Assembly: GCA_020631735.1 (NCBI GenBank)
Contig: CM036223.1
Location: forward strand, 54,736,456-54,800,455
Length of the DNA stretch: 64,000 bases
From: Saccharum officinarum
Lineage: Eukaryota > Streptophyta > Magnoliopsida > Poales > Poaceae
Direction of reading: 5' to 3'
Part shown: positions 1 through 11,612 of the stretch, piece after piece
Layout of the letters: each line of letters opens with the position of its first letter
How positions within the stretch are numbered: the first letter of the stretch is position 1
The notes under the pieces: generated by a model
The model's input: only the letters and a program-made list of their open reading frames with translations
Told to the model about the DNA's origin: nothing
The model's database searches: none
Program-made: the position numbers and the translations under genes

Positions 1-706
1 GAAAACTGCTGCACTATAGCTGACAAGATGTACTCTAAAACCATAGCATTTCTCATCCAATTATCATGAAATTTTACAGCATCTCATATCATAAGTCTAG
101 AGCATGCATACCAAATTTCAAGCCAATCCAATATGATTTAGTCACTCAAACTCAGACTTGATCTCAGCTAGCTCAGATTTTCAATAATGGACAGATTTCA
201 ATACATTGAGCTATACTTCACCAAATTGAATCAAACTTGAAACTAACTTGTTTGAACACTTTCATAAGACATATATCCATTCAATCCACTTACTAAATGT
301 CATCTCATGAATTTATCCAACACAAATCAATCCAAATTTGATTGCTAGGCATTTAATCCATTCAATCATCTCATAGCAAGCAACATTGCATATATATCCA
401 ATTCAATCAACTCATATGCACCCAAATAAATGATCAACTAGAGATATACCTTGGTTAGCTCATGATCATCCAATAGCAAGCTTTCAACTTGAATATTTGC
501 AAGCCATCAAATATATCCAATAAATCACCACAATCTTTAATGTTGCACTTGTATGTTGTAGCACTTGGACTTCACTTATTTTGACTTGGCATTGGATTGG
601 ATATGCACTAAGCTTTCAAAACTTGATTCAATATATGATGAACAAAATGAATCCAAATGAATCAAGCCTCCAATGCCGATGGTACCTACAAACAATCATC
701 CACTCT

Positions 707-2712
707 TTGATGGTACCCAAACAAGTTTGGTCCTCTCAAGTTAGGAGCAACATACTTAGGCAAAGCCTTAGTATGGGTAGCGGGATGTTTTGCAATAGCA
801 ACAATAGAGGTACCATTTACATCCTTTCTAAGCACATTAGTATCATCAATTGAAATATGCTTAGAAGTGTTACCTAGGGACATGAATGTGCCATGTGTCC
901 CTTTCCCGGCATGAATAGCATCTTCTCTTTGATTGAGCCTTTTCTTCTTGCTCATGTGATGCTTTCATTGCCTTGCCTCTCATGAGTTGCTTGAGCCTTC
1001 TTCTCAAGCTTGGTAGGACACCCCGAGGCAAAGTGTCCCATATCTTCACACTTGAAGCACTTGATGTGAGCCAAATTTCTTTCTCAATTTGATTCTTGCT
1101 CATCATCTTGGCATCTTGGATTTGCATTGGATGCCTTCCTCTTCCACCCCTTCTTTTTTTCTTCTTCTTCTTCTTCAAGTCACCATCATCATCCTTGTGG
1201 TTGATCTTGACTTGAGATTGGGTGTGGTTTCTTGCTCAACTTGGCTTTGGTTGAGGCTCTTTTTGTTGCTTCACTAGTTTCTTGGTTGGGCACATTGAGG
1301 TGAGATGACCCCAAGTGCGACACTTGAAGCACTTGACATGCTTGAGCCTCTCTTCTTCTTTCTTCAACTTGAGCTTTTCTTCATTAGGGCAACCATTTGC
1401 AAGATGTCCATTTCATGGCATTTAAAGCACATAAAATGAGAGAGCTTCTCTTGTTCTGCTTCTTCATCTCTCTTTCATATCTTCTCTTCCCCCATCTTTG
1501 CCTTGATATTGCTCTTGTTGAAGCCAATGCCGCTCATGTCACCGTAGCTTCTTTGAGTTTTCAACATATGCTCAAAGGTGACTTTTGAGTTGTAGCACCT
1601 CTCTAACTTGTTGCTCAATTTCTTCACTTCACTTGAGCTCATTGTTCTCCTTCAAAATGTTAGTCTCACAAGACATAGAAGTAGAACAAGCATATATATG
1701 TGAAGAACATGGCATATCTAATAAGTCATCACAAGAGGTGGATACATGCTTTCTCCCTACATCACATGGGTTAGTCACATTTTGCAATTGATCATTTGAT
1801 CCATGTGATGAGCTCTCATTAATTTTAATTTTCTTTAATAACATCTTAAAGAGAGAAGCATGTTCTTGTACCAAATTATCATGAGCAACACTAAGTTCCT
1901 CATGAGCCAATTTTAGCTCCTCATGTGAACAAGTAGTAACATAAAGTAGATGCTTTTGTTGTTCACATGTGGTTTTTAGAAATGAGTTTTCATTTTCCAA
2001 TTTCATGGTTTTAGCTTTCTCATTTTCTAAAGACATGTTCATGCTAGCAAGTCTACTAACAAGCTCATCATATGAATCAACATGATCAATCACATTATCA
2101 TTTGATACCTTTGTGTCACCTAGTGACATGAAGCAATGTGATGTAGTGGATGGGCTTGTAGTAGCATCATCAAGGCCCGAGCATGAACCAACGTTGTCAC
2201 CATCAAGTGTGCTTGGGGTAGAAACATCACTTGCAACACTTGATGCATCATCACCATCTTGTCAAGTGAACTTGTGGTAGATCGATCATCATCATCACTT
2301 GACCATGAGGTGGAGCAATCCTCCACAACCATCGTGTTGTGGTCATGCTCAACATCATCATGTGCAACCTCCTTGGGCTTGACATCATCGTCATCATCGG
2401 TGATAGCTCCATACTTTTCATTGAGATAGGCCCATATCTCATGAGCGGATTTGAGGTCCATGATCTTACCAAAGATGCTATCATCCAAAGATCTATACAT
2501 GATGTTAGTAGCTTGGATGTCAAGATCTAGGCATTTCTCTTGTGCTTGAGTTAGATTATCTTCATCCAACACATGAGAAAAGCCTACATCTACCATCCAC
2601 CACATTTGAGGGCAAATAAACTTAAAATTGCATATCATCCAATTTTCCACCGTGCAAAGTTTGTGCCATCAAACATGTAAGGACAATCAACATCTAGTCC
2701 ATATTCCGCCAT
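707..2712 (-). pseudogene. gag-like polyprotein of TR-GAG copy 1, frameshifted
   Basis: Reading starts at the ATG at 2710-2712, at the position equivalent to the intact start in copy 2. Fragments in different frames are readable: the UBN2-type gag N-terminus (2120-2650), a serine- and acid-rich linker with a coiled-coil part (1629-2129), and zinc-knuckle remnants further down (about 900-1450). Copy 2 keeps the same regions in one frame, so at least three small indels broke this copy. In life the family's Gag would form particles that package element RNA. No protease, integrase or reverse transcriptase is visible. Confidence 0.75.
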
Positions 2713-2747
2713 CCTCTCGGGTCGGTGAAGACCACAAATGAGAGACC

Positions 2748-2761
2748 GGGCTCTGATACCA
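2748..2761 (-). other. Primer-binding site (initiator Met-tRNA type), copy 1
   Basis: On the - strand this reads TGGTATCAGAGCCC, the classic plant primer-binding site complementary to the 3' end of initiator methionine tRNA. It sits 2 bases inside the LTR that begins at 2764. This fixes the element's orientation as - strand. Confidence 0.9.
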
Positions 2762-3840
2762 ATTGAAGGTCGAGATGGCGGACTAGAGGGGGTGAATAGT
2801 CCTTTCTAAAATTAATCGCGTCGGCAAACCGAAACAAATGCGGAATTAAAACTATCGGTCTAGCCAAGACTACACCCCTCTATCTAAGTTCACAAGCACC
2901 TCACAAAGATCCTAAATATGTAACTAAGGTGCTTTCCTTAGCAAGAGCTCTCCTAAACAATTCTAGAGCAAGGTCACACAAACCTATGCACTAGTACTTT
3001 AGCAAAGCCGGGGAGCTCCTACACAATTCTAGTAAGCAAAAGCACGAAGCCACCTATGCTCACTAGCAATGCTCAATAGCAAGGCAACTAATGCCAAACT
3101 AGAGAGCGCAAATTACTTAGCTACACAAACTAAGCAATATGACTAACAAGGTTACACAAACCAAATTAGCCACGCAACGGGAGCTACTTCTATGCTACAC
3201 AAGCAAGAAGGTAACTAGCTAACTACACAAGCAAACTAGTTACAAGAGCAACTACACAAGCACAAGTATATGAATGTAAATACAAGCTTGTGAATCGAAA
3301 GCAAACCACCGAGAAGATGTACACAATGTTGACACGGCGGTTTTTCACCGAGGTTCACTTGGTTGCCACCAAGCTAGTCCCCGTTGTGGCGATACACCCA
3401 CTTGATGGATCACGAGCTAATTGACTATCAAGAGTCAAACCCTCAGCGGGTGCCGCACATCCACTCTCAAGATGGGGATCCTCCAAGCCACGAGCTTTAC
3501 TAGAGTTGCTCTTCGCGATCCCCGCGGGGTGAGCACAATCCCCCTCACAAATCCTCCTCCGGAGCCACGCACAATCTCCACGCGTGCTTCAACGGAGTCG
3601 CAAGCCACCAAGCCGTCTAGGAGGTGGCAACCTCCAAGAGTAACAAGCACCACCGGCTTGCAACACGATCACCTAGTGCCACTCGATGCAATCCTCTCGA
3701 TGCAACGCACTAGAATCGCTCTCTCACTCGATCCGATGAACACTATCAAGCATGAGTGAGTTAGAGGGCTTCCAAGCACTACCACATAAGCCACCAAGGC
3801 CAAAGTGTGCTCAGCTACCGGCCACGGCCGGCCAAGGCAT

Positions 3841-3850
3841 CTATTTATAA
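3841..3850 (-). promoter_or_regulatory. LTR TATA box, copy 1
   Basis: CTATTTATAA on the + strand reads TTATAAATAG on the - strand, the transcription direction of the element. The same box occurs at 10287-10296 and 18099-18108 in the other LTRs, each time just upstream (in element sense) of U3 sequence and with the GC-rich motif array on its far side. Position and conservation in three LTRs support a promoter role; no transcript evidence is available. Confidence 0.6.
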
Positions 3851-3894
3851 CCCCACGGTCAAATAGAGCCGTTACCCCTTCACTGGGTCCTTTT

Positions 3895-4375
3895 CGGGAC
3901 GACCGGACGCGCCGTCGTAACTGACCGGACGCGCTCACCGCGTTCCATCCTCAACGCGTCACTGCCCAACGGTCAAACTCCTATGACCGGACGCGCCTCT
4001 CAAAACGACCGGACGCGCCGGTCCCGATGACCGGACACGCCTGATCGAACGACCGGACGCGCCGATCGCACTGACCCGCGCCCGCGACGCAACGACCGGA
4101 CGCGCTCCTTGCGATGACCGGACGCGACAGTGCCCACGTCCGGTTAGAGTCCAGTAAGCTCCTTCAACGATCGGACGCGTCCGATCATGTGTGACCGGAC
4201 GCGCCCCGCGTCCGATCGTCCTCTGCGACCTCATCCTTCTGGGCGCAGACCGGACGCGCGGTCCCGCGAGTGACCGACGCGCCGTTACAAACCCTAACAC
4301 CCGCGTCTGCGCTGTACTGACCGGACGCGTCCGGTCATACCATGACCGCGTCCGGTGCAGCGTCCGGTCACCTCT
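3895..4375. repeat. GACCGGACGCG motif array in LTR, copy 1
   Basis: About 20 dispersed copies of a GACCGGACGCG core, some inverted into CGCGTCCGGTCA, within about 480 bp. The block is strongly GC- and CpG-rich in an otherwise AT-rich LTR. The inverted copies create short palindromes such as GGACGCGTCC. Function is unknown. Confidence 0.8.
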
Positions 4376-5212
4376 GTGACCTCCGTTCGCCTCCGTTTCT
4401 TTTCCGACTTCCGGCGTAGTGGAAATAGGCATTTCAACTTCCAAAAAACGCCTGAATCCCGCGCTCGCAAAGCTCGGCGGGAGGAGAGAGGAACCCAAAC
4501 CCTCTCTACCGCTTAAACTTCATCGCCTTCGTAAATGTGCCAACACCAACAAGTGACCACCACCTTGTGCACGTGTTTAGCATTTTCACAATCATTTACC
4601 GAAGGAGTTAACCACTCAACTTGCCACGCCACTCGATCCTAGCAACGATGCATAGTTAGATCACACGAGTGGCACTAGATGACCGATATGCAAACAAGTT
4701 TGCCCCTCTTGATAGTACGGCCATCTATCCTAAACCGGTCATAAACTTCTCTACACACCTATGACCGGTGAAATGGAAATGCCCTAGGTTATACCTTTGC
4801 CTTGCGCATTCCACTCCATCTCCTCCGACGTTGATGCAACACATGCACCAACCAATCATCAAATGATATGATCCACTTCATATCATCATGACCGTTGGTT
4901 CATCGATCTTGACCTCACTTGCTCTTCACCGTTGCGTCGGTCCATCGGCGCCAAGTCTTGCTCAAGCTTCACCGCCTCGCGTCCATCGCTCCAAAGCCTC
5001 CGACTTGCCCTTCACACTTGCAACCGTCCATCAAGCCAAGCCTCATCTTGATCTTTGCCACCTTGGTCACATGACTCCATGTCATGTCTCATATGCAATG
5101 AGCTCCTTCATGACACAATCATCTGTGGACTAATTCTCTGTGTATCTCACATAAACACAATTAGTCCACCTAAGGTTGTCACTCAATTACCAAAACCAAA
5201 CAAGGACCTTTC

Positions 5213-5312
5213 NNNNNNNNNNNNNNNNNNNNNNNNNNNNNNNNNNNNNNNNNNNNNNNNNNNNNNNNNNNNNNNNNNNNNNNNNNNNNNNNNNNNNNNN
5301 NNNNNNNNNNNN
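5213..5312. other. Assembly gap of exactly 100 N
   Basis: A run of 100 N, the usual placeholder for a gap of unknown size. Left of it is the terminus of a TR-GAG LTR. Right of it is sequence that matches 26262 onward, in the middle of the chromovirus LTR. The junction, and any target-site duplication, is therefore hidden. Confidence 0.98.
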
Positions 5313-7386
5313 AAAATTTAGTAGTAGGTTAATTAAGGTAAGAGTAATCTACTGTAATTTTTGTAGATTTTTATCTACACCAGAAGTAGTGTCGCTGTGT
5401 TAACCCTAGTTAAATAGGGAATAAAAGATTTTTCTTTATGAGAAATTAAGAGAAATAAAATATGTTTGGTGTATCTTTGAAGCATCATTATGCCTTGCTG
5501 ATGTTATGGATGAGTTAGGTTGGTAAGCTTTGGTAGCTTAGGTTCACTTGTATGTGTAGATGATAGGGCTAACTAATAGAAGGATAAGGTGTATGTTTTA
5601 GGGTACATGTTCTTGGATGACGTTGACTACCTTGTAGAAGCAATAATTATATCGAACTGCTCATTCCATGTGCTCATCTGTTATCTCATGTCATAAAAAG
5701 CACTCCACCACAATTCGATGCATTCTTCGCATGTTTTGCTTATGCACTTGCATCATACAGGATCGCAGGAGGAGTCGCAGGTAGCAGTACCGGAGGAGCA
5801 AGTGTTGGACGGATCAGCAGGAACCCCAGGCACAGGAGGTGCCCGAGAAGAAGAGTTTGGCGAGGAACTGCCAGAGTGCGTTGACCACCATCCTAGCTCG
5901 TTCGAAAAAGGCAAGCCCCGAGCATTTAAGTCTCCTATTTATAAAAGTTGTTCCTTACTACATGAACTATAGTTATATAATTGTTGCATTAAGTTATAGG
6001 AGTTGAGTGAAACCATTGTTGCATTATTACCTTGGCCCCAGATTATCTTTCACCCTGTTAGGTCAGGATCGAGTAAATTGCTTAGCCATGCTTAGACCGG
6101 TAGAAGTCGGGTGATTTCCTGTCGCCTGCGAGTTATAGGTGGATACCGGGTTATGGTTAGCTGTAATTGTGATCATAAAAAAGTAACCAAGTGTTGATGG
6201 ATAAACGGAGACCAGGCGGAGTCTTATAGGGTTTTGACTATAGTGATTCCGTCTGTGTCGATTAAGGACCGATCGTTGCTCGTCCCTCTTGTCATGTTGA
6301 ACACATGCCTCACATTTAGCTGCCGAATAAAGTACCTTTCGACCTCAAAGCTAGTGACACTTTTCGAGCCGGGATAAACTCGGGTTGGCAGACTGGTGTT
6401 GAAGTGGGTGTAACGGGGACACGAAGAGTGAGCCAAGGTGCGTCCTGGCAGTCGGGCGGTCCCTGGGTAGTGCGATCCATGATTGTTATCCCGCGGCTTC
6501 TTGGAAATGTCATTGGTAATCTATGCGACCTGACGGGGGAACAGGGTTTGTGTGAGGAATAAATCTCCAGCTGGATAGGAATTCGATTCGAATCGCCGTC
6601 GCTCCCTGTTAGTGAGCACTTGACTCGAGCTATAGCATCGTAGTAACATTAAAGGAACACTGATGGTTAAGTGAATGATGTTGGAAATGCTAAACCTGAT
6701 ATGGTAGTCTAGATTGCTAATGATAAATCAAGTGATTGTTCTAGCAATAGCTGCTTACCTAGTTTGAATAGGTTATACTAAAAGTGATGCAAAAAGTACT
6801 GGTATAGTTTTTCATAACAACTCATGCTTTTCGCAAATGAGTCAAGCCAGTCCAATCTATAAAGCCTTGCATTATCTTTGGTGTCCTTTATTTCTAGTTT
6901 TTGATGGGTAAGTCTAGCTGAGTACATTCTCGTACTCAGGGCGTTGTTCCCATTGTTGTTGCAGATGGTCAGATATACTTTGGGTACTGCTCCAACTGTC
7001 TGTATCCGGCGATGGGCGACAACTAGGACCTTGGGCAAGGGTCACTCTGTTTGTCTTATCTACTGCTTTTGTGGACCATGACTATCTACTGGCACTGTAT
7101 TTGAACTAAGTGTGTGTTAAAACTACTTGCTTCCGCTATGTTATTCTGAACTGTGTTGTAATAACTTTTATTCTGAACTCTGATGTACTCCACTTTTATT
7201 GCGAACTCTATGTATCATGTGAACTGTGGCTGCTAAATCAGTACGATCTTGGTTGTATGTTGGTTGGTTCGAAATCCGCGTGATTTCACGGAATCTCGGG
7301 TTATACGGGTTTAAGTTCGGTAAATTAACCGCCTCGGTGGAAGATTTTTCTGACTTAATCTCGTATAATTATGTTGATCCGTTACA
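5313..7386 (+). repeat. Partial 5' LTR of the chromovirus
   Basis: Matches 26262-28342 of the right LTR with scattered substitutions and small indels. It ends GATCCGTTACA, as the right LTR does at 28342. Short ORFs here are not conserved as proteins between the two LTRs and are not genes. Confidence 0.9.
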
Positions 7387-7388
7387 GC

Positions 7389-7400
7389 TGGCATCGGAGC
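7389..7400 (+). other. Primer-binding site of the chromovirus (two mismatches)
   Basis: TGGCATCGGAGC lies two bases after the LTR end. It differs at two positions from the usual initiator-Met site TGGTATCAGAGC. Position and length identify it despite the changes. Confidence 0.75.
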
Positions 7401-8168
7401 ATGGTTTAGCATGTTACTGTTCACATGGGTATTTAAAACAAAACTGTGTTTTCAACTAAGCTTTTAAATTTAAGAGTGTGCCAGTGGTCATATCCTTTAT
7501 GCCCAGTAAGGACTCTAGGTGGCTTAATTAATTACAAACTTGGGGGTTTGCATCATATTTGAAATTTCGTCGCTCATACGGTATGCTATTGTATGAGTGC
7601 CATTCAATTGAGTGGTAATGTATGGATCAATTTCCTCTACGCCTTGGTAAGTGAGAGTTGTGAGAGCATGGTCGGATACACTGCCGATCTAGGGGAGTGC
7701 TTATGTGATACCGAAATACTTACGTGCCATGCGCATGTTCGTATAAGGGTATTCAATTGGTGGGACTTCCGTCATGCGGTGACGATGCCGTCAATAGGAC
7801 GATGATTCGGGTAGTTGTTACCGTTATACTCGTATCTGGGGATGCGTGTAGAGCGAGTAACTTACTTTACTGCTTTCTTGCATAATTTCATACTGTGAGG
7901 TTTGGGCTGAAGTGACTTTCTGCAGGTACATAACAACGCTTTCGAGTAGTACGTATTAGTTACGTTACAAGAGATCGTTGTATGCCACCGTCTATTCCGT
8001 TAGTAGTTATTATTTTCTAAGTTTGTGAGGACGTACGGAACGTGCATGTATCATGTTGTGCATTTCATTCATGGCATTGTTCCTCCCCTTATAAGTTGAT
8101 TATCTCATTTCGATAAAAATGCCAACTTAAAAATCTGTTCTCACCACGGTAATAAAATTTTGCTACAG
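7401..8168 (+). other. Untranslated leader of the chromovirus
   Basis: No convincing protein is encoded. The stretch ends in TTTTGCTACAG directly before the ATG of the H3-tail ORF, and an internal TTTCTGCAG|GT occurs near 7918-7926. Both look like splice acceptors, so this ORF may be read from a spliced RNA. Confidence 0.5.
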
Positions 8169-9207
8169 ATGGCACGTACCAAGCAGACAGCTCGCAAGTC
8201 CACCGGCAGAGCTCCCCGTCATCAGCTAGCTCCACGCACTCGTCAGCGCCACACTTTTCTTGGAGAGTTTGGGATGCCTACGCTCTTGTGGAGAGTACTC
8301 AGAGATGTAGGCTATCCTGATGGAATGGAGCCCCGCTACTTTTGGTCGAATGAGCGGTTGGGGGAAGGACTTTTGGTGACTGTGGAAGCAGTAGTTCGTC
8401 CTTGAGGTGATGGTTCTGAGTGGACCGGTTGGCATTTTGAGTCAACTGGCAGGACCCCTGAAGAAGCCGCTGAGAGAGCAGCCTTTGGGATCCTGAGGGA
8501 TATCATGGATCGCTTTCCTCAGGAGTTGGCAGCAGCTTTAGTTGGAGTCTTTCCGAGGGGCAACCCCTCCACTGACTCATGGTAGCAGGCAAGAGGAAGA
8601 TCTCTGGAGATTAGCGCTACGGAAGCACAAAATAGTGACAACCCCGCTATGAGTGCTATGTTCGCAGTGATGAGGGCTTTTGATGGAGTGGAAGGTAGCC
8701 TGAGACGTGTGTCTAGTGCTCTTGGTCAGGCTCGTGATGACCGCCGTCAGCTTCAGAGAGATCACGATGCCGAGATTGAGAGGCTCAACACAGAGATGGC
8801 TCAGTTGACTCGTCAGAGAGATCAGGCTACCCAGAGGACTATGGTTTTCGAAGGAGATGTGCGTGCCCTGAGAGAGCAGGTTGAGCGACTGACCACCGCC
8901 AACGGAAATGCTGAGCTCATGTTGACTCATGTGCTCCATCAGAGGAATGAAGCCTGGTCCGCAGAGAATGTGCTGAGGCTAGACAGTTTGAGCTAGAGCA
9001 ACATTTGGCTTATGCATAGGAATATAATGACAATCTGCATGAGGAGGTTCATCGGCTGAACAATCAACTCAACCCCTATGTTCCTCCTGGTGCGGCAGAG
9101 ATGGATTTGAATGAAGGCGAAGATCCTGAAGAGCCCGAAGCACCAGTTGGGGAGCACCACGACGCTACTAATGGCGACGAGGCCAACGTCTCGGACTTAG
9201 ACAGCGA
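8169..9207 (+). pseudogene. Extra retroelement ORF with histone H3 tail mimic, coiled coil and acidic C-terminus
   Basis: The ATG at 8169 is followed by codons for ARTKQTARKSTG, identical to residues 1-12 of histone H3, then RAPRHQLA (H3 has GKAPRKQLA). Overall 18 of the first 21 H3 residues match, with one gap. The rest is not histone: a region rich in Trp, Phe and Glu ending in a helical AAERAAF-type segment (to about 8580), a coiled coil at about 8690-8950 with repeated Arg-Gln-Leu heptads, and an acidic tail. The frame is kept from 8169 to about 8975 but broken by TGA at 8403, TAG near 8583 and a one-base shift near 8980. The tail continues in the shifted frame to the nested insertion and finishes at 19511, about 350 codons in all. 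Removal of the start Met before Ala would expose A1-R2-T3-K4 exactly as in H3. It lies in the gag-upstream position of a chromodomain element; function is inferred only. Confidence 0.8.
9203..9207. repeat. Target-site duplication of TR-GAG copy 2 (left); partner at 19494-19498
   Basis: AGCGA directly precedes the element's TGAAGGGTC start and is repeated directly after its ...CCTTTCA end. A perfect 5-bp duplication is what LTR-retrotransposon integration leaves, and it proves both element boundaries. Confidence 0.95.
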
Positions 9208-11598
9208 TGAAGGGTCGAGATGGCGGACTAGTGGGGGGTGAATAGTCCTTTCTAAAATTAATCGCGTCGGTAAACCGAAACAAATGCGGAATTAAAACTA
9301 TCGGTCTAGCTAAGACTACACCCCTCTATCTAAGTTCACAAGCACCTCACAAAGATCCTAAATATGTAACTAAGGTGCTTTCCTTAGCAAGAGCTCTCCT
9401 AAACAATTCTAGAGCAAGGTCACACAAACCTATGCACTAGTACTTTAGCAAAGCCGGGGAGCTCCTACACAATTCTAGTAAGCAAAAGCACGAAGCCACC
9501 TATGCTCACTAGCAATGCTCAATAGCAAGGCAACTAATGCCAAACTAGAGAGCGCAAATTACTTAGCTACACAAATTAAGCAATATGACTAACAAGGTTA
9601 CACAAACCAAATTAGCCACGCAACGGGAGCTACTTCTATGCTACACAAGCAAGAAGGTAACTAGCTAACTACACAAGCAAACTAGTTACAAGAGCAACTA
9701 CACAAGCACAAGTATATGAATGTAAATACAAGCTTGTGAATCGAAAGCAAACCACCGAGAAGATGTACACAATGTTGACACGTCGGTTTTTCACCGAGGT
9801 TCACTTGGTTGCCACCAAGCTAGTCCCCGTTGTGGCGATACACCCACTTGATGGATCACGAGCTAATTGACTATCAAGAGTCAAACCCTCAGCGGGTGCC
9901 ACACATCCACTCTCAAGATAGGGATCCTCCAAGCCACGAGCTTTACTAGAGTTGCTCTTCGCGATCCCCGCGGGGTGAGCACAATCCCCCTCACAAATCC
10001 TCCTCCGGAGCCACGCACAATCTCCACGCGTGCTTCAACGGAGTCGCAAGCCACCAAGCCGTCTAGGAGGTGGCAACCTCCAAGAGTAACAAGCACTACC
10101 GGCTTGCAACACGATCACCTAGTGCCACTCGATGCAACCTCACGATGCAATCGCACTAGAATCGCTCTCTCACTCGATCCGATGAACACTATCAAGCATG
10201 AGTGAGTTAGAGGGCTCCCAAGCACTACCACACAAGCCACCAAGGCTAAAGTGTGCTCAGCTACCGGCCACGGCCGGCCAAGGCATCTATTTATAACCCC
10301 ACGGTCAAATAGAGCCGTTACCCCTTCACTGGGTCCTTTTTCGGGACGACCGGACGCGCCGGTCGTAACTGACCGGACGCGCTCGACCGCGTCCGATCCT
10401 CCAACGGTCACTGCGCCAACGGTCAAATCCCATGACCGGACGCGCCTCTCAAAACGACCGGACGTGCCGGTCCCGATGACCGGACGCGCCTGTCGAACGA
10501 CCGGACGCGCTGATCGCACTGACCCATGCGCCCGCGACGCAACGACCGGACGCGCTCCTTGCGATGACCGGACGCGACAGTGCCCGCGTCCGGTTAGAGT
10601 CTAGTAAGCTCCTTCAATGACCGGACGCGCTGGTCCCGCGAGTGACCGGACGCGCCGGTTACAAACCCTAACACCCACGTCTGCGCTGTACTGACCGGAC
10701 GCGTCCGGTCATACCATGACCACGTCTGGTGCAGCGTCCGGTCACCTCTGTGACCTCCGTTCGCCTCCGTTTCTTTTCCGACTTCCGGCATAGTGGAAAA
10801 TAGGCATTTCAACTTCTCAAAAACGCCTGAATCCCGCGCTCGCAAAGCTCGGCGGGAGGGAGAGAGGAACCCAAATCCTCTCTACCGCTTAAACTTCATC
10901 GCCTTCGTAAATGTGCCAACACCAACAAGTGACCACCACCTTGTGCACGTGTGTTAGCATTTTCATAATCATTTTACTGAAGGAGTTAACCACTCAACTT
11001 GCCACGCCACTCGATCCTAGCAACGATGCATAGTTAGATCACACGAGTGGCACTAGATGACCGATATGCAAACAAGTTTGCCCCTCTTGACAGTACGGCC
11101 ATCTATCCTAAACCCGGTCATAAACTTCTCTACACACCTATGACCGGTGAAATGGAAATGCCCTAGGTTATACCTTTGCCTTGCGCATTCCACTCCATCT
11201 CCTCTGACGTTGATGCAACACATGCACCAACCAATCACCAAATGATATGATCCACTTCATATCATCACATGACCGTATTGGTTCATCGATCTTGACCTCA
11301 CTTGCTCTTCACCGTTGCGTCGGTCCATCGGCGCCAAGTCTTGCTCAAGCTTCACCGCCTCGCGGTCTATCGCTCCAAAGCCTCCGACTTGCCCTTCACA
11401 CTTGCAACCGGTCCATCAAGCCAAGCCTCATCTTGATCTTTGCCACCTTGGTCACATGACTCCATGTCATGTATCATATGCAATGAGCTCCTTCATGACA
11501 CAATCATCTGTGGACTAATTCTCTGTGTATCTCACATAAACACAATTAGTCCACCTAAGGTTGTCACTCAATTACCAAAACCAAACAAGGACCTTTCA
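9208..11598 (-). repeat. 3' LTR of TR-GAG copy 2
   Basis: Starts TGAAGGGTCGAG and ends GGACCTTTCA on the + strand. It is 84 bp shorter than its partner at 17019-19493. The difference is one deletion inside the GACCGGACGCG array, between 10615 and 10625, bounded by two near-identical motif copies. A - strand TATA box lies at 10287-10296. Confidence 0.95.
10348..10745. repeat. GACCGGACGCG motif array, shortened copy
   Basis: Same array as at 18160-18650 but lacking one internal 84-bp block, consistent with slippage or recombination between motif copies after insertion. Confidence 0.8.
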
Positions 11599-11612
11599 AT
11601 CTCCCCCTTTTG
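11599..11612 (-). other. Polypurine tract of TR-GAG copy 2
   Basis: The - strand reads AAAAGGGGGAGAT directly before the LTR TGAAAGG. It is the expected plus-strand priming site and confirms the - orientation. Confidence 0.9.

Larger units (their letters stand above)
1..2763 (-). mobile_element. TR-GAG-type LTR retrotransposon, copy 1, internal part (cut by window edge)
   Basis: This segment matches 14234-17018 of the complete copy at 9208-19493 almost base for base. The element is read on the - strand: its 5' LTR lies to the right (2764-5212) and the rest of the body runs off the left edge of the window. It holds gag remnants and an AT-rich non-coding stretch at 1-700. Compared with copy 2 it carries many single-base losses, so the coding part is more broken. 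The family name is unknown to me; the LTR end sequence resembles Ty1/copia elements of the Maximus/SIRE kind. Confidence 0.85.
2764..5212 (-). repeat. 5' LTR of TR-GAG copy 1 (last base or so lost in gap)
   Basis: The + strand begins TGAAGGTCGAGATGGCGG and runs to ...GGACCTTTC, where the N gap starts. The copy-2 LTRs end ...CCTTTCA, so only the terminal A is missing. It contains a - strand TATA box near 3841 and a GC-rich array of GACCGGACGCG motifs. Relative to both copy-2 LTRs it shows repeated one-base losses in the GC-rich array. Confidence 0.9.

Noticed and set aside
3421..4498. ORFs shared by all three TR-GAG LTRs
   Set aside because: They recur only because the LTRs are near-identical; frames break between copies and the sequence is promoter/leader DNA.
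8169..8405. A real histone H3 gene or pseudogene
   Set aside because: Only the first 21 or so residues resemble H3. The histone fold is absent and the ORF continues in an element context with a coiled coil.
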